A stretch of 40,742 nt of DNA from Actinokineospora pegani (lineage in GTDB: Bacteria > Actinomycetota > Actinomycetes > Mycobacteriales > Pseudonocardiaceae), in the NCBI RefSeq assembly GCF_009745975.1, contig NZ_WHOL01000076.1, positions 1 to 40,742 of the forward strand. The letters are read 5' to 3'. Of this stretch, positions 27,162 to 34,734 are shown in pieces. The position numbers were made by a program, and so were the translations under genes. The notes under the pieces are model-generated. The model saw only the letters and a list, made by a program, of their open reading frames with translations, did not search any database and was not told the DNA's origin. How positions within the stretch are numbered: position 1 is the first letter of the stretch; every line of letters starts with the position of its first letter.

Positions 27162-27992
27162 ATGACCGGGACCACAAGCACCGAAACCGGCCTCGCGATG
27201 TCCGAGGACGAGGTGTTCGCCGATTTCACCCGGCGGGTCGACCTCACGGGCGCCGTCGTGGCCGAGCTCGGCGGGGCGTTCCCGCCCGAGCTGCTCGCCG
27301 CCCACGGGGTGGCCCGCTGGTACTCCATCGACCCGCACCGCCAGGCGCGCCGCGACGCCGACGGCCTGCGCGAGGTGCTGGCCGTGCGCGCCGAGGAGCT
27401 GCCGCTCGCCGACGAGAGCGTCGACGCGGTGTTCACCTGCAACGCCCTTCAGTTCATCGATGTCGGCCCCGCGTTCGCCGAGGCGTTCCGCGTGCTGCGG
27501 CCGGGCGGGCTGGTGCACGCCCACTTCGGACCGATCTGGTCCGGTGTGGACGGACACCAGCTCGAGTACGTGTCCTACCGGGGCAGGCCGCTGACCTTCT
27601 GGGAGGACACGCTCCTGCCGCCGTGGGCGCACCTGCTCTACGGCAAGGAGGAGCTGCGCGCGCTGCTGCGCAGCGGGGTCGACCACGAGCTGGCCGACCT
27701 GCTGGTGTGGCACGTGCACGACAGCCCCACGATCAACCGCGCGTTCTACGAGGACTACCTCGCCGCCGCGGCCGCCTGCGGGCTGGAGGTCGTCGAGGCG
27801 GCCACCGCCGACCAGCTCGACTACCCGATCACCACCCCGGACTACGACCCCGCGCTGCTGCGGGAGCCCGACCTCGCCGCGCTGGCCGCGGCGGTGTCCG
27901 CGCGCCGGGGCGCGCCCACCCGACTCGGCGTTCGCGACGTGCTGCTGGTGCTGCGCAAGCCCGGGTCCCGACCCCGTTCAGGAGACTCATGA
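27162..27992 (+). CDS. Class I SAM-dependent methyltransferase (type 11)
   Basis: This 276-residue protein has a compact Rossmann methyltransferase core: [20 protein letters not shown] (motif I), a Ser-Ile-Asp acidic turn, [24 protein letters not shown] (motifs II-III) and [16 protein letters not shown]. The second half holds an aromatic-rich insertion ([21 protein letters not shown]) that could form the substrate pocket. N- or O-methylation of the aminoglycoside or a precursor is the expected role; the atom is unknown. The ATG at 27162 follows GGAACGGGG; a TTG six bases earlier is in frame but less likely. The stop overlaps the aminotransferase start (ATGA). Confidence 0.82.
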   Translation: MTGTTSTETGLAMSEDEVFADFTRRVDLTGAVVAELGGAFPPELLAAHGVARWYSIDPHRQARRDADGLREVLAVRAEELPLADESVDAVFTCNALQFIDVGPAFAEAFRVLRPGGLVHAHFGPIWSGVDGHQLEYVSYRGRPLTFWEDTLLPPWAHLLYGKEELRALLRSGVDHELADLLVWHVHDSPTINRAFYEDYLAAAAACGLEVVEAATADQLDYPITTPDYDPALLREPDLAALAAAVSARRGAPTRLGVRDVLLVLRKPGSRPRSGDS

Positions 27993-29263
27993 GCGACCTC
28001 GCCATCCTCGGCGGAGCCCCCGTGCGGTCCGGCTCCACCTGGCCGGAGTGGCCCCAGTACGACGAGCGCACCGAGCACGAGCTGCTCGCCGCGCTGCGCT
28101 CGCGCCGCTGGGCGGTGAGCTGGCCGACCGACGGCACCCGCTCCAGGGAGCGCCGCTTCGCCGAGGAGTTCGCCCGCTACAACGACGTCCCGCACGCCGT
28201 CAGCGTCGACCACGGGTCCAGCGCCCTGGTCGTGGCGCTCGAGGCGCTCGACATCGGTCCCGGGGACGAGGTCGTCGTCCCGGTCATGACCTGGGTCGCG
28301 CCGGTCGCGGCCGTGCTGCGGGTCGGCGCGCTGCCGGTCGTGGTCGACGTCGACCCGGAGACCGGGTGCCTGACCCCGGAGACCGTGCGCGCGGCGCTGT
28401 CCGAGCGCACCAAGGCGGTCCTGGTCGTGCACCTGGCCGCCACCGTCGCCGACCTCGACGGGTTGCAGCAGGTGACCGAGGAGGCGGGCGTCGCGCTGAT
28501 CGAGGACTGCGCGCAGGCCCACGGCGCCCGCTGGCGGGGCCGCCGGGTCGGCACCTTCGGCCGCGTCGGCTGTTTCAGCTTCCAGGTCGGCAAGGTCCTC
28601 GCGGGCGGCGAGGGCGGCGCGGTCATCACCTCCGACGAGGCGCTGTACCAGCGGATGCAGCAGTTGCGCGCCGACTCCCGCCGCTACGTCGACACCGAGC
28701 TGGCGCCCGGCGACCTCGAGCTGCTGGAGGCGGGCGAGGTCATGGGCGGCAACTACTGCATGTCCGAGCTGACCGCGGGCGTGCTGCTCGACCAGCTCCC
28801 GCGCCTGGACCAGCAGCACGCGCACCGCGACCGGATGGCGGCCGAGCTGGAGCGGGGACTGGCCGCGCTGGGCGACTTCGGGCCCATCCCGGTGCCCGAG
28901 CACGCCGACCAGCGCTCGATCTACGAGTACGGCATCCGGTTCCGCCCCGGCACCTTCGGCGACGTCCCGGTGGAGGCGGTCGCCGAGGCGGTGGGCGCCG
29001 AGCTGGGCATGGCGCTGTGGCCGCCGGACCTGCCGCTGCACCGCAGCGTCATGCTGCACCCGCACACCAAGAACCGGTTCCGGCTGGTGTGGACCGAGCA
29101 GGGCCGCGCCCGCGCGCTCGGCCGCGAGTACCCCGGCGCGGAGACCTACCGCGACACCACGCTGGTCTTCCACCACAAGGAGCTGCTCGGCGGCGAGGAG
29201 GACATGGCGGACCTGGTGCGGGCGGTGGCGAAGGTGCGCGACGCGCACAAGGAGCTGTTGTGA
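27989..29263 (+). CDS. L-glutamine:2-deoxy-scyllo-inosose aminotransferase (BtrS/Neo6-like, DegT fold)
   Basis: This 424-residue DegT/DnrJ/EryC1-type PLP enzyme has the PLP lysine at residue 202 in [17 protein letters not shown]. The N-terminal block [19 protein letters not shown] and the segments [27 protein letters not shown] and VFHHKELLG are characteristic of enzymes that aminate DOI and later amino-dideoxy-scyllo-inosose, delivering both nitrogens of 2-deoxystreptamine from glutamine. With the DOI synthase and Zn dehydrogenase this completes DOS formation. Starts and stops overlap both neighbours by four bases. Confidence 0.9.
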   Translation: MSDLAILGGAPVRSGSTWPEWPQYDERTEHELLAALRSRRWAVSWPTDGTRSRERRFAEEFARYNDVPHAVSVDHGSSALVVALEALDIGPGDEVVVPVMTWVAPVAAVLRVGALPVVVDVDPETGCLTPETVRAALSERTKAVLVVHLAATVADLDGLQQVTEEAGVALIEDCAQAHGARWRGRRVGTFGRVGCFSFQVGKVLAGGEGGAVITSDEALYQRMQQLRADSRRYVDTELAPGDLELLEAGEVMGGNYCMSELTAGVLLDQLPRLDQQHAHRDRMAAELERGLAALGDFGPIPVPEHADQRSIYEYGIRFRPGTFGDVPVEAVAEAVGAELGMALWPPDLPLHRSVMLHPHTKNRFRLVWTEQGRARALGREYPGAETYRDTTLVFHHKELLGGEEDMADLVRAVAKVRDAHKELL

Positions 29264-30237
29264 GCACGGCCGAGGCGATCTGGGACCGGTTCGACGCCCG
29301 CGACCGGGTGGCGATCAACTTCACCCTGACCTGCAACATCGCCTGCGCGCACTGCATCGTCGAGTCCAGTCCGCAGCGCACCGAGCGGCTGACCGTGGAC
29401 GAGGTGCGCGCGGCGCTGCTGACCGCGAAGCGGGCGGGCAAGAAGCACGTCACCTTCAGCGGCGGCGAGGTGTTCCTGTTCCCCAAGCCCATGTGCGAGG
29501 TCATCGCCTACGGCCGGGAGCTGGGGCTGGTGGTCGACGTGGAGTCCAACGCGTTCTGGGCCCGCGACGAGCGCATCGCCGCGCTCAAGCTGGCCCCGTT
29601 CGTCGAGGCGGGCATCGCGGGGCTGTCGCTGAGCGCGGACGCCTACCACGTGGCGTACTTCCCGGTGACCCGCACGATCACCGCGGCGCGGGCGGGGCGG
29701 GCGGCCGGACTGCTCACCGAGATCAACTTCTGCCCGTCCGACCAGACCGCGGTGGACGCCGACATCCGCGCCGCGCTGACCGAGGCGGGCGAGCCGTTCC
29801 TGGTCAACGAGCTGCTCGACCGCGGCCGCGGCGCCGACCTGCACCAGGTCGTCGTCGCGCGCAAGGTCGCCGACCTGCCCGACTGCACCAGCCTGACGAC
29901 CACGGTGCACGCGACCGGGGACGTCTACGCCTGCTGCGAGCTGGACATCAGCACCGACGCCATGAAGCGCACGCCGGTGTTCCTCGGGTCCATCCGGTCG
30001 CACGACGCGGCCGCGCACGCCGAGCGGGAGCAGTTGGTGTCGGCGTTCTACGACCCCGCGTCGCCGATCTACTTCCGGCGGATCGTCGAGGACCACCCGG
30101 AGTTCGCGGAGCTGGCCGTCGACACGTTCGCCACGATCTGCGACTTCTGCATGCGCGCGCTGTCCGACCCGGTGAAGGTGGAGGTGTTGCGCCGCATCCT
30201 CGCCGAGCACGGGTCGGCGCAGCCCGCGATGTCCTGA
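29260..30237 (+). CDS. Radical SAM enzyme 2, possible sugar or cyclitol epimerase/dehydrogenase
   Basis: This 325-residue protein has CxxxCxxC at Cys25, Cys29 and Cys32 (TCNIACAHC), GGE at 68-70 (VTFSGGEVF) and [13 protein letters not shown] in the barrel. C-terminal cysteines ([14 protein letters not shown]) could hold an auxiliary cluster. It differs from radical SAM enzyme 1 in the GGE context and length and is not its close copy. Neomycin NeoN, an epimerase, and hygromycin HygY, a DOIA dehydrogenase, are radical SAM enzymes of similar size in related clusters, and either type of chemistry is possible. The GTG overlaps the aminotransferase stop (GTGA), so it is coupled to the DOS-forming enzyme. 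A strong terminator follows. Confidence 0.85.
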   Translation: MSTAEAIWDRFDARDRVAINFTLTCNIACAHCIVESSPQRTERLTVDEVRAALLTAKRAGKKHVTFSGGEVFLFPKPMCEVIAYGRELGLVVDVESNAFWARDERIAALKLAPFVEAGIAGLSLSADAYHVAYFPVTRTITAARAGRAAGLLTEINFCPSDQTAVDADIRAALTEAGEPFLVNELLDRGRGADLHQVVVARKVADLPDCTSLTTTVHATGDVYACCELDISTDAMKRTPVFLGSIRSHDAAAHAEREQLVSAFYDPASPIYFRRIVEDHPEFAELAVDTFATICDFCMRALSDPVKVEVLRRILAEHGSAQPAMS

Positions 30238-30243
30238 GCCCGA

Positions 30244-30289
30244 ACGAGGAGCTGGGGGCGGCCCGATCGGGCCGCCCCCAGCTCCTCGT
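30244..30289. terminator. 46-base perfect palindrome, bidirectional terminator
   Basis: A 23-bp perfect inverted repeat is centred between 30266 and 30267, with no unpaired loop bases beyond those forced by geometry. It fills the 57-base gap between the convergent radical SAM 2 and flavin oxidase genes and should stop transcription from both sides. Confidence 0.82.
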
Positions 30290-30294
30290 CGTCG

Positions 30295-31755
30295 TCAGCT
30301 GTGCGCGTCGTAGTACCGGCGCAGCGCGGTGTGGATGTCGTCGTCCACGAAGAACAGCAGCTCCGGCGGCGGGACGAAGTCGTGCTCCATCTCGTCGAGC
30401 ATCTGCTTGAACGAGCGGCGGAACTGCTCCTCGATCAGCGGCGGGAAGTCCTCCGGCAGGTGCCAGTCGTGCTCGACGCCGACGGCCATGGTGTGCGTCA
30501 GCGCCGTCTCCAGCGCCTCCTCGCGGGTCATGGTCTGCAGCGGCGGGCGCACCGGGGTGAACACGTCCAACGCGGGGTCGTGCGCCTCGCCGAGGATGCG
30601 CGCGGCCATCTCGTGGGCCAGCATCGGCGACTGGTGCAGGCCGTCGCGGTAGGTGCCGGTCATCATCCACAGCCCCTCGACCCCGGCCCGGCCGAGCAGC
30701 GGGTACCCGTCCAGCGGCACCGGCCGGTTGCCCACGTTGATCTTGAGGATGTGCCCGTTGACGAGGTCGGCGCGCATCTGCCGGATGCCGCTGAGCAGCA
30801 GGTTGACCTCACCGATCGCGGCGGTCGAGATCGGGTGCGGCAGGATCTCGTTGGTGGCGCCCAGGTAGATCACCCCGTCCCCGCGCGGGACGACGTGCAG
30901 CCCGCAGGCGAACGCGCGGTTGGGCGTGCGGATCACGCTGTCGGGGGTCAGGCCGTTCTCGGTGCGGACCAGCAGCGACACGCCGCCGCCGGACACCAGC
31001 GCCGGGATGCGGTCGCGGATGCCGGGGTCGATGGCGGAGAGCAGGTCGTGCGAGGACGCCCCGGCGGCGAGCACCACGGTGTCCGCGGCGAGCACCCGCC
31101 CGCTGCCGCGCAGCGCCACGCCGGTGACCCGGTCGCCGCTGAGCACCAGCTTCTCGATGTGCGCGTCCACCAGCGTCCCGCCCGCGCGGGTGAAGGCCGT
31201 GGGCAGCGCGCGCAGCAGGGCGGGGGTGTCCACGGCGTGCTCGCCGGGGATGAACATCGCCTTGAGCGGGCGGGACTTGGGCTCCGGGGCCAGCCACTGG
31301 ACCTGGTCGGCCTCCAGGTCCTCGTAGGGCTCCTTGTACTCCTCCATCGCCTGCCGGATGGCGGCGTAGCCCGCGCTGTCGATCCCCGGCACGCCGATCG
31401 TGTTGAGGATGACGATGGTCCCGTTGGCGCTGCGGATGCGGGTCTCGTCGGACTCCTCCATGAGCCCCTCGGCCCAGGCGTCCCACATCCCGGTGGCGCG
31501 CACGTCCATCGCCAGCTTCAACCTGCCGTACTCGCTGGCCATCAGCGTCGGCGTCACCTCGCCGAAGCAGCCGTTCATCGCCCCCGCCGCGGTCGAGGCG
31601 GCCAGCGGCCTGCCCGCCTCGCCGACGACGGCGACCCGCTGGCCCCGGCGCGCCAGCACCAGGCCCAGGGACAGGCCGAGCCCGCCGTTGCCGACGACGA
31701 TCGCGTCGAACCCGGAGGGGGGCGCGTCGGTTGTCACGTCAGAGTTCTCGCTCAT
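30295..31755 (-). CDS. DAO-family FAD-dependent amine/amino-acid oxidase
   Basis: This 486-residue protein carries an N-terminal dinucleotide motif (VVGNGGLGLSLGLVLARRG, Gly22 to Gly27) and the DAO-fold landmarks DTPALLRALPTAFTRAGG, ADTVVLAAGASSHDLL and YPLLGRAGVEGLWMMTGTYRDG. These place it near glycine oxidase (ThiO) and D-amino-acid oxidases, which oxidise C-N bonds with oxygen. The C-terminal 90 residues extend past the usual fold end. It lies 63 bases downstream of the PLP decarboxylase in the same operon, so an amine or amino acid made by that pair is the obvious substrate. The ribosome site (GGGTG) is weak. Confidence 0.82.
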   Translation of the reverse strand: MSENSDVTTDAPPSGFDAIVVGNGGLGLSLGLVLARRGQRVAVVGEAGRPLAASTAAGAMNGCFGEVTPTLMASEYGRLKLAMDVRATGMWDAWAEGLMEESDETRIRSANGTIVILNTIGVPGIDSAGYAAIRQAMEEYKEPYEDLEADQVQWLAPEPKSRPLKAMFIPGEHAVDTPALLRALPTAFTRAGGTLVDAHIEKLVLSGDRVTGVALRGSGRVLAADTVVLAAGASSHDLLSAIDPGIRDRIPALVSGGGVSLLVRTENGLTPDSVIRTPNRAFACGLHVVPRGDGVIYLGATNEILPHPISTAAIGEVNLLLSGIRQMRADLVNGHILKINVGNRPVPLDGYPLLGRAGVEGLWMMTGTYRDGLHQSPMLAHEMAARILGEAHDPALDVFTPVRPPLQTMTREEALETALTHTMAVGVEHDWHLPEDFPPLIEEQFRRSFKQMLDEMEHDFVPPPELLFFVDDDIHTALRRYYDAHS

Positions 31756-31818
31756 GCGGCACCCACTGGTGAGAGGAACGGAAAGGGAGACGGCGGGCGC
31801 GGCCCGCCGGACGGCGGG

Positions 31819-33012
31819 TCACCTGGCGGGCCCGCCGGGCCGCACGGCGGTCATCGACTGCCGCGCGACCCCGTTGAACTCTGCGCTGAGTTCCATCGAG
31901 TACCCCGACACGTTGCCGAGCACGACGTGGTCCCCCGCGCGGGGCGTGGGCGCTGTCCGCGCCACCGGGACCACTTCGGACTCCTCGAGCCAGTCCTCCT
32001 CGAAGCACGTGCGGCCGCACACCCGCCACGGACCGCCCGGCGGCGGTCCGAGCACCGGGACGCGCAGCAGGTCCGACCACTGCAGGTGGCTCATCAGCCC
32101 GATGTCGAGCACCAGCGCGGTGAACGCGCGCATCGGCTTGACCTCGAGCACGGGGGCCACCAGCGCGGCGCAGTCGGTCAGCCACCACCGGCCCGGCTCG
32201 AGCACCACCTCGACGTCGGGCCCGGCCGCCGCGCGCACCGCGCCGAACAGCGACCCCAGGCCCTCGGGCGTCGGGTCGGCGAACACGCCGCCGCCCAGGT
32301 CGAGCGCGGCCAGCGCGATCCCGTGCCTGCGCGCGGCCGCGGTGATAGCCCGTGCGGCGAAGGTGAACGCCTCGCGGGTGTTCTCCTCCGAACCGTTGTG
32401 CGTGTGCAGCCAGCGGATCTCGCAGCCGTGCGCGGCGGCGGTCTCCCTGGCCAGCGGCAGGTGGTCCAGCGCGATGCCGAAGCGGCTCGGCCGCCACAGC
32501 GGGATGTGCTCGGGGACCTCGACCCCGTCGAGGTTGACCCGCAGGCCGACGTCGGAGCCGGGGAAGGCCGCGCACAACTCGGCGAGCTGGTCGAGGGAGT
32601 CGCAGTGCCAGCGGTCGACCCGGCCCGCGGCGAAGGCGCCGAACAGCGCGTCCTTCTCGTGCAGCGCCAACGCGGGCGGGGTCAGGCTGATCACACCGCT
32701 GGGCGCGGCGCCCAGCGCGTGCTCGAGCTCCACCGCGTTGGCGACGTCGAACCCGAGCCCGTGCGCCGCGGCCAGCCGCAGCACCCGCGCGTCGGTGCTC
32801 GCCTTGACCGCGCACAGCAGCCGGACGCCGTGCGCGGCCGCGGCCCTGGTCGCGACGTCGTAGCGGCGCTCCAGCGCGTCCAGGTCGAGCACGACGCCCG
32901 CGACGCCGTCCGCGGCGCGCCCGCGCAGCACGTCGGCGAAGGCAGGGGACAGACCCTGCTCCGGCACGTGCACCACACTCCCGGCCACCACCGGTCCACT
33001 CCCGACGGTCAC
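31819..33012 (-). CDS. Fold-type III PLP decarboxylase (Orn/DAP/Arg decarboxylase family; BtrK/Mur23-like logic)
   Basis: This 397-residue enzyme has the PLP lysine at residue 70 (LLCAVKAST) in an N-terminal alanine-racemase-like barrel. The phosphate- and substrate-side motifs are WLHTHNGSEENT and LDLGGGVF, and EPGRWW is also present. The catalytic Cys336 is in GRTCFEEDWL, contributed across the dimer interface in this family. It should decarboxylate an L-amino acid or an amino-acid moiety held on a larger molecule. Butirosin BtrK (acting on an ACP-bound glutamyl chain) and muraymycin Mur23 are precedents; no acyl carrier protein is visible here, which favours a free or aminoglycoside-linked substrate. 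The GTG overlaps the upstream PLP gene stop (GTGA). Confidence 0.86.
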   Translation of the reverse strand: MTVGSGPVVAGSVVHVPEQGLSPAFADVLRGRAADGVAGVVLDLDALERRYDVATRAAAAHGVRLLCAVKASTDARVLRLAAAHGLGFDVANAVELEHALGAAPSGVISLTPPALALHEKDALFGAFAAGRVDRWHCDSLDQLAELCAAFPGSDVGLRVNLDGVEVPEHIPLWRPSRFGIALDHLPLARETAAAHGCEIRWLHTHNGSEENTREAFTFAARAITAAARRHGIALAALDLGGGVFADPTPEGLGSLFGAVRAAAGPDVEVVLEPGRWWLTDCAALVAPVLEVKPMRAFTALVLDIGLMSHLQWSDLLRVPVLGPPPGGPWRVCGRTCFEEDWLEESEVVPVARTAPTPRAGDHVVLGNVSGYSMELSAEFNGVARQSMTAVRPGGPAR

Positions 33013-34400
33013 GGTGCGCTCCCCTCGCTCAAGACCTCGACCACGGTGCGCGCGACGGCCGCGGCGACCTCCGGGTCGTGCATGCCGAAGCACACGCGCA
33101 GCACGGTGTGCGGCTCCTCGCCGGGGTCGTCGGAGCCGTACCAGCTCAGCCCGGTGTAGTGGAAGCCGAAGCTGGCCGACTTCCACACCGGCAGGTCGCG
33201 GGCCTGCGCGCGGCGCTCCAGTTCGGTCAGCCGCACGTCGAAGGCGTCCCACGGCGGCCACGGCGCCGAGCTGCCCGGGTCGGCGGGACCGGGGATGTCG
33301 AGCACGTGGACCTCGACGAAACAGCGGTGGTCGTTGGTCACCACGCGGAAGGCGCCGGCCAGTCCCTCGGCCAGCACGCGCGCGCCTACCCCGTTGGCCG
33401 CGCGCAGCAACCGGTTCGCCGCGCGGGCCCAGTCGTGGTCGGGCAGGCCGAGCGCGTCGAGCAGGCGCAGCGCGGTGGGGGAGGCGCAACCACCGGTGAC
33501 CATCAGGCACTCGGGGATCAGCGCGCGCAACCGCGTCGCCCAGTCCTGCTGCCCGGCCAGGAGCGCCAGCGAGCCGAGTGGGCTGAACTCCAGGCCGAAC
33601 TGGTCGAGCTTGACGTGGCTGCGGATCAGCAGCAGCGGCCGGTCCGGCTCCCCGGCCGGGGGCTGCGCGGTGGAGGCGCAGGTGTTGTCCCAGACGACCA
33701 GCGGGACCTGGCCGGGCGTGGTGGCCGACAGCACGCGACCCACCGCCGCCGCGTCGCCGAACGGCCTGCTGGAGTCGAGGAAGACGACCACCGGGGTGGT
33801 CGAGTCCGTGCCGGTGTGGACGATCTCCTCGATGTCCTGGCAGGTGGTGAATGCCACCCTGGTCAGGTCCATCGACCGGAACAGGACGGCGGTCTCGTGG
33901 TAGAGCCGGTTCGACACCACGCGGACCGGCCCGAGCACCGCCGCGATCCGCGCCACCGCGAGCGCCCACGCGGTGATCGCGGCCATGCCGGTCCGGCTGT
34001 ACCAGACCTGCGCCGGGGTCTGCTCGTCGGTCCACGGGTACGGCCGTGCCCAGGCCGAACCCGCCGCCAGGCGCAGTTCGGCGCGGTCGTAGTCGTACCC
34101 GCACACGCGCTGGTCGGCCGGGTCGGCGTCGCCGATGTAGGACACCGAGGTGCGCCAGGACCCCGCGCTGTCGGCCGCGCGCAGCGCGAGCTGGCGGACC
34201 AGGAACGACCGCCGCACCGCCGCCACCAGCGGCCGGTCCTCGTCGGACCACCACGCGCGTTCCTCGGCCAGGTCGGCGCGGGAGACCCCGGGGCGGGCAG
34301 GGGCGGCCAGCAGCCGGTCCAGCAGCGTGCGCACCTCGGCGGCGAGCCGCGCGCGCTGCGCGCGGCTCGCGGGCGCCGAGATCTGGTCAGGTGAAGGCAA
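33009..34400 (-). CDS. Fold-type I PLP enzyme, cystathionine-synthase-like; possible SAM-dependent aminocarboxypropyl transferase
   Basis: This encodes 463 residues from a TTG at 34400 with a GGGAA site; an upstream ATG would add a proline-rich leader and lies past a good promoter. The fold is shown by WYSRTGMAAITAWALAVARI (PLP-phosphate region), VVWDNTCAST (the Asp that contacts the pyridine nitrogen, as in the Cys/Met metabolism family), SHVKLDQFG with Lys264 as the PLP lysine, and a C-terminal HTVLRVCFGMHDPEVA. Enzymes of this type perform gamma-elimination or gamma-replacement. Coupling to a decarboxylase resembles Mur24/Mur23 of muraymycin, where SAM donates an aminobutyrate unit that is then decarboxylated. 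The function here is inferred; a conventional sulfur amino-acid role is the alternative. Confidence 0.72.
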   Translation of the reverse strand: MPSPDQISAPASRAQRARLAAEVRTLLDRLLAAPARPGVSRADLAEERAWWSDEDRPLVAAVRRSFLVRQLALRAADSAGSWRTSVSYIGDADPADQRVCGYDYDRAELRLAAGSAWARPYPWTDEQTPAQVWYSRTGMAAITAWALAVARIAAVLGPVRVVSNRLYHETAVLFRSMDLTRVAFTTCQDIEEIVHTGTDSTTPVVVFLDSSRPFGDAAAVGRVLSATTPGQVPLVVWDNTCASTAQPPAGEPDRPLLLIRSHVKLDQFGLEFSPLGSLALLAGQQDWATRLRALIPECLMVTGGCASPTALRLLDALGLPDHDWARAANRLLRAANGVGARVLAEGLAGAFRVVTNDHRCFVEVHVLDIPGPADPGSSAPWPPWDAFDVRLTELERRAQARDLPVWKSASFGFHYTGLSWYGSDDPGEEPHTVLRVCFGMHDPEVAAAVARTVVEVLSEGSAP

Positions 34401-34734
34401 GGGCGGTTCCCAAAGGCGGTGGCACGGGGGAGGGAGACAGTAGGGGTGCGGGGGGAGCGACCGGATTGGATAGACGGGGCGTCCCGGAGGTGTGGCGCCG
34501 ATCGTAGAGACGGAGCCCCGGTGTGGCAAGGAAACCAGACCCGCACGTCGGCTTTGTCAAATCGCGCCACACCGTGGGCGAATCCGGTAATGTCAGGCCC
34601 AGTGCGACGGGCGCCCGCGTCGCACGTCCGGTCCCCACCGACCCGTACTTCCGTTCGGGGGAACGGACTTGCTCCACACAGCGCACTCGGTGCCGCTCGT
34701 GGAAGCCGCCGAATGGTGACGGCACACGAATGGA
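34401..34734. other. Divergent intergenic region between the PLP module and the flavoprotein operon
   Basis: This 334-base region holds no supported gene. The minus strand has a clear promoter at 34501-34529. For the plus operon no convincing promoter or ribosome site was found before 34735. The segment 34554-34593 is AT-richer and contains TTGTCA without a partner at normal spacing. Confidence 0.45.
34501..34529 (-). promoter_or_regulatory. Promoter of the PLP-enzyme operon
   Basis: Read on the minus strand, TTGCCA (34529-34524) and TACGAT (34506-34501) are 17 bases apart. Transcription should start near 34494, giving a leader of about 95 bases before the TTG at 34400. Confidence 0.5.

Noticed and set aside
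29260-30237. Assignment of radical SAM enzyme 2 as an AprD4-type 3'-deoxygenation enzyme
   Set aside because: Its cluster motif is the canonical CxxxCxxC rather than the CxxxCxxxC I recall for AprD4, and no AprD3-type reductase partner is visible.
34401-34529. N-terminal extension of the cystathionine-synthase-like protein
   Set aside because: The added residues are proline-rich and unlike the family, and a TTGCCA-17-TACGAT promoter lies inside that stretch.
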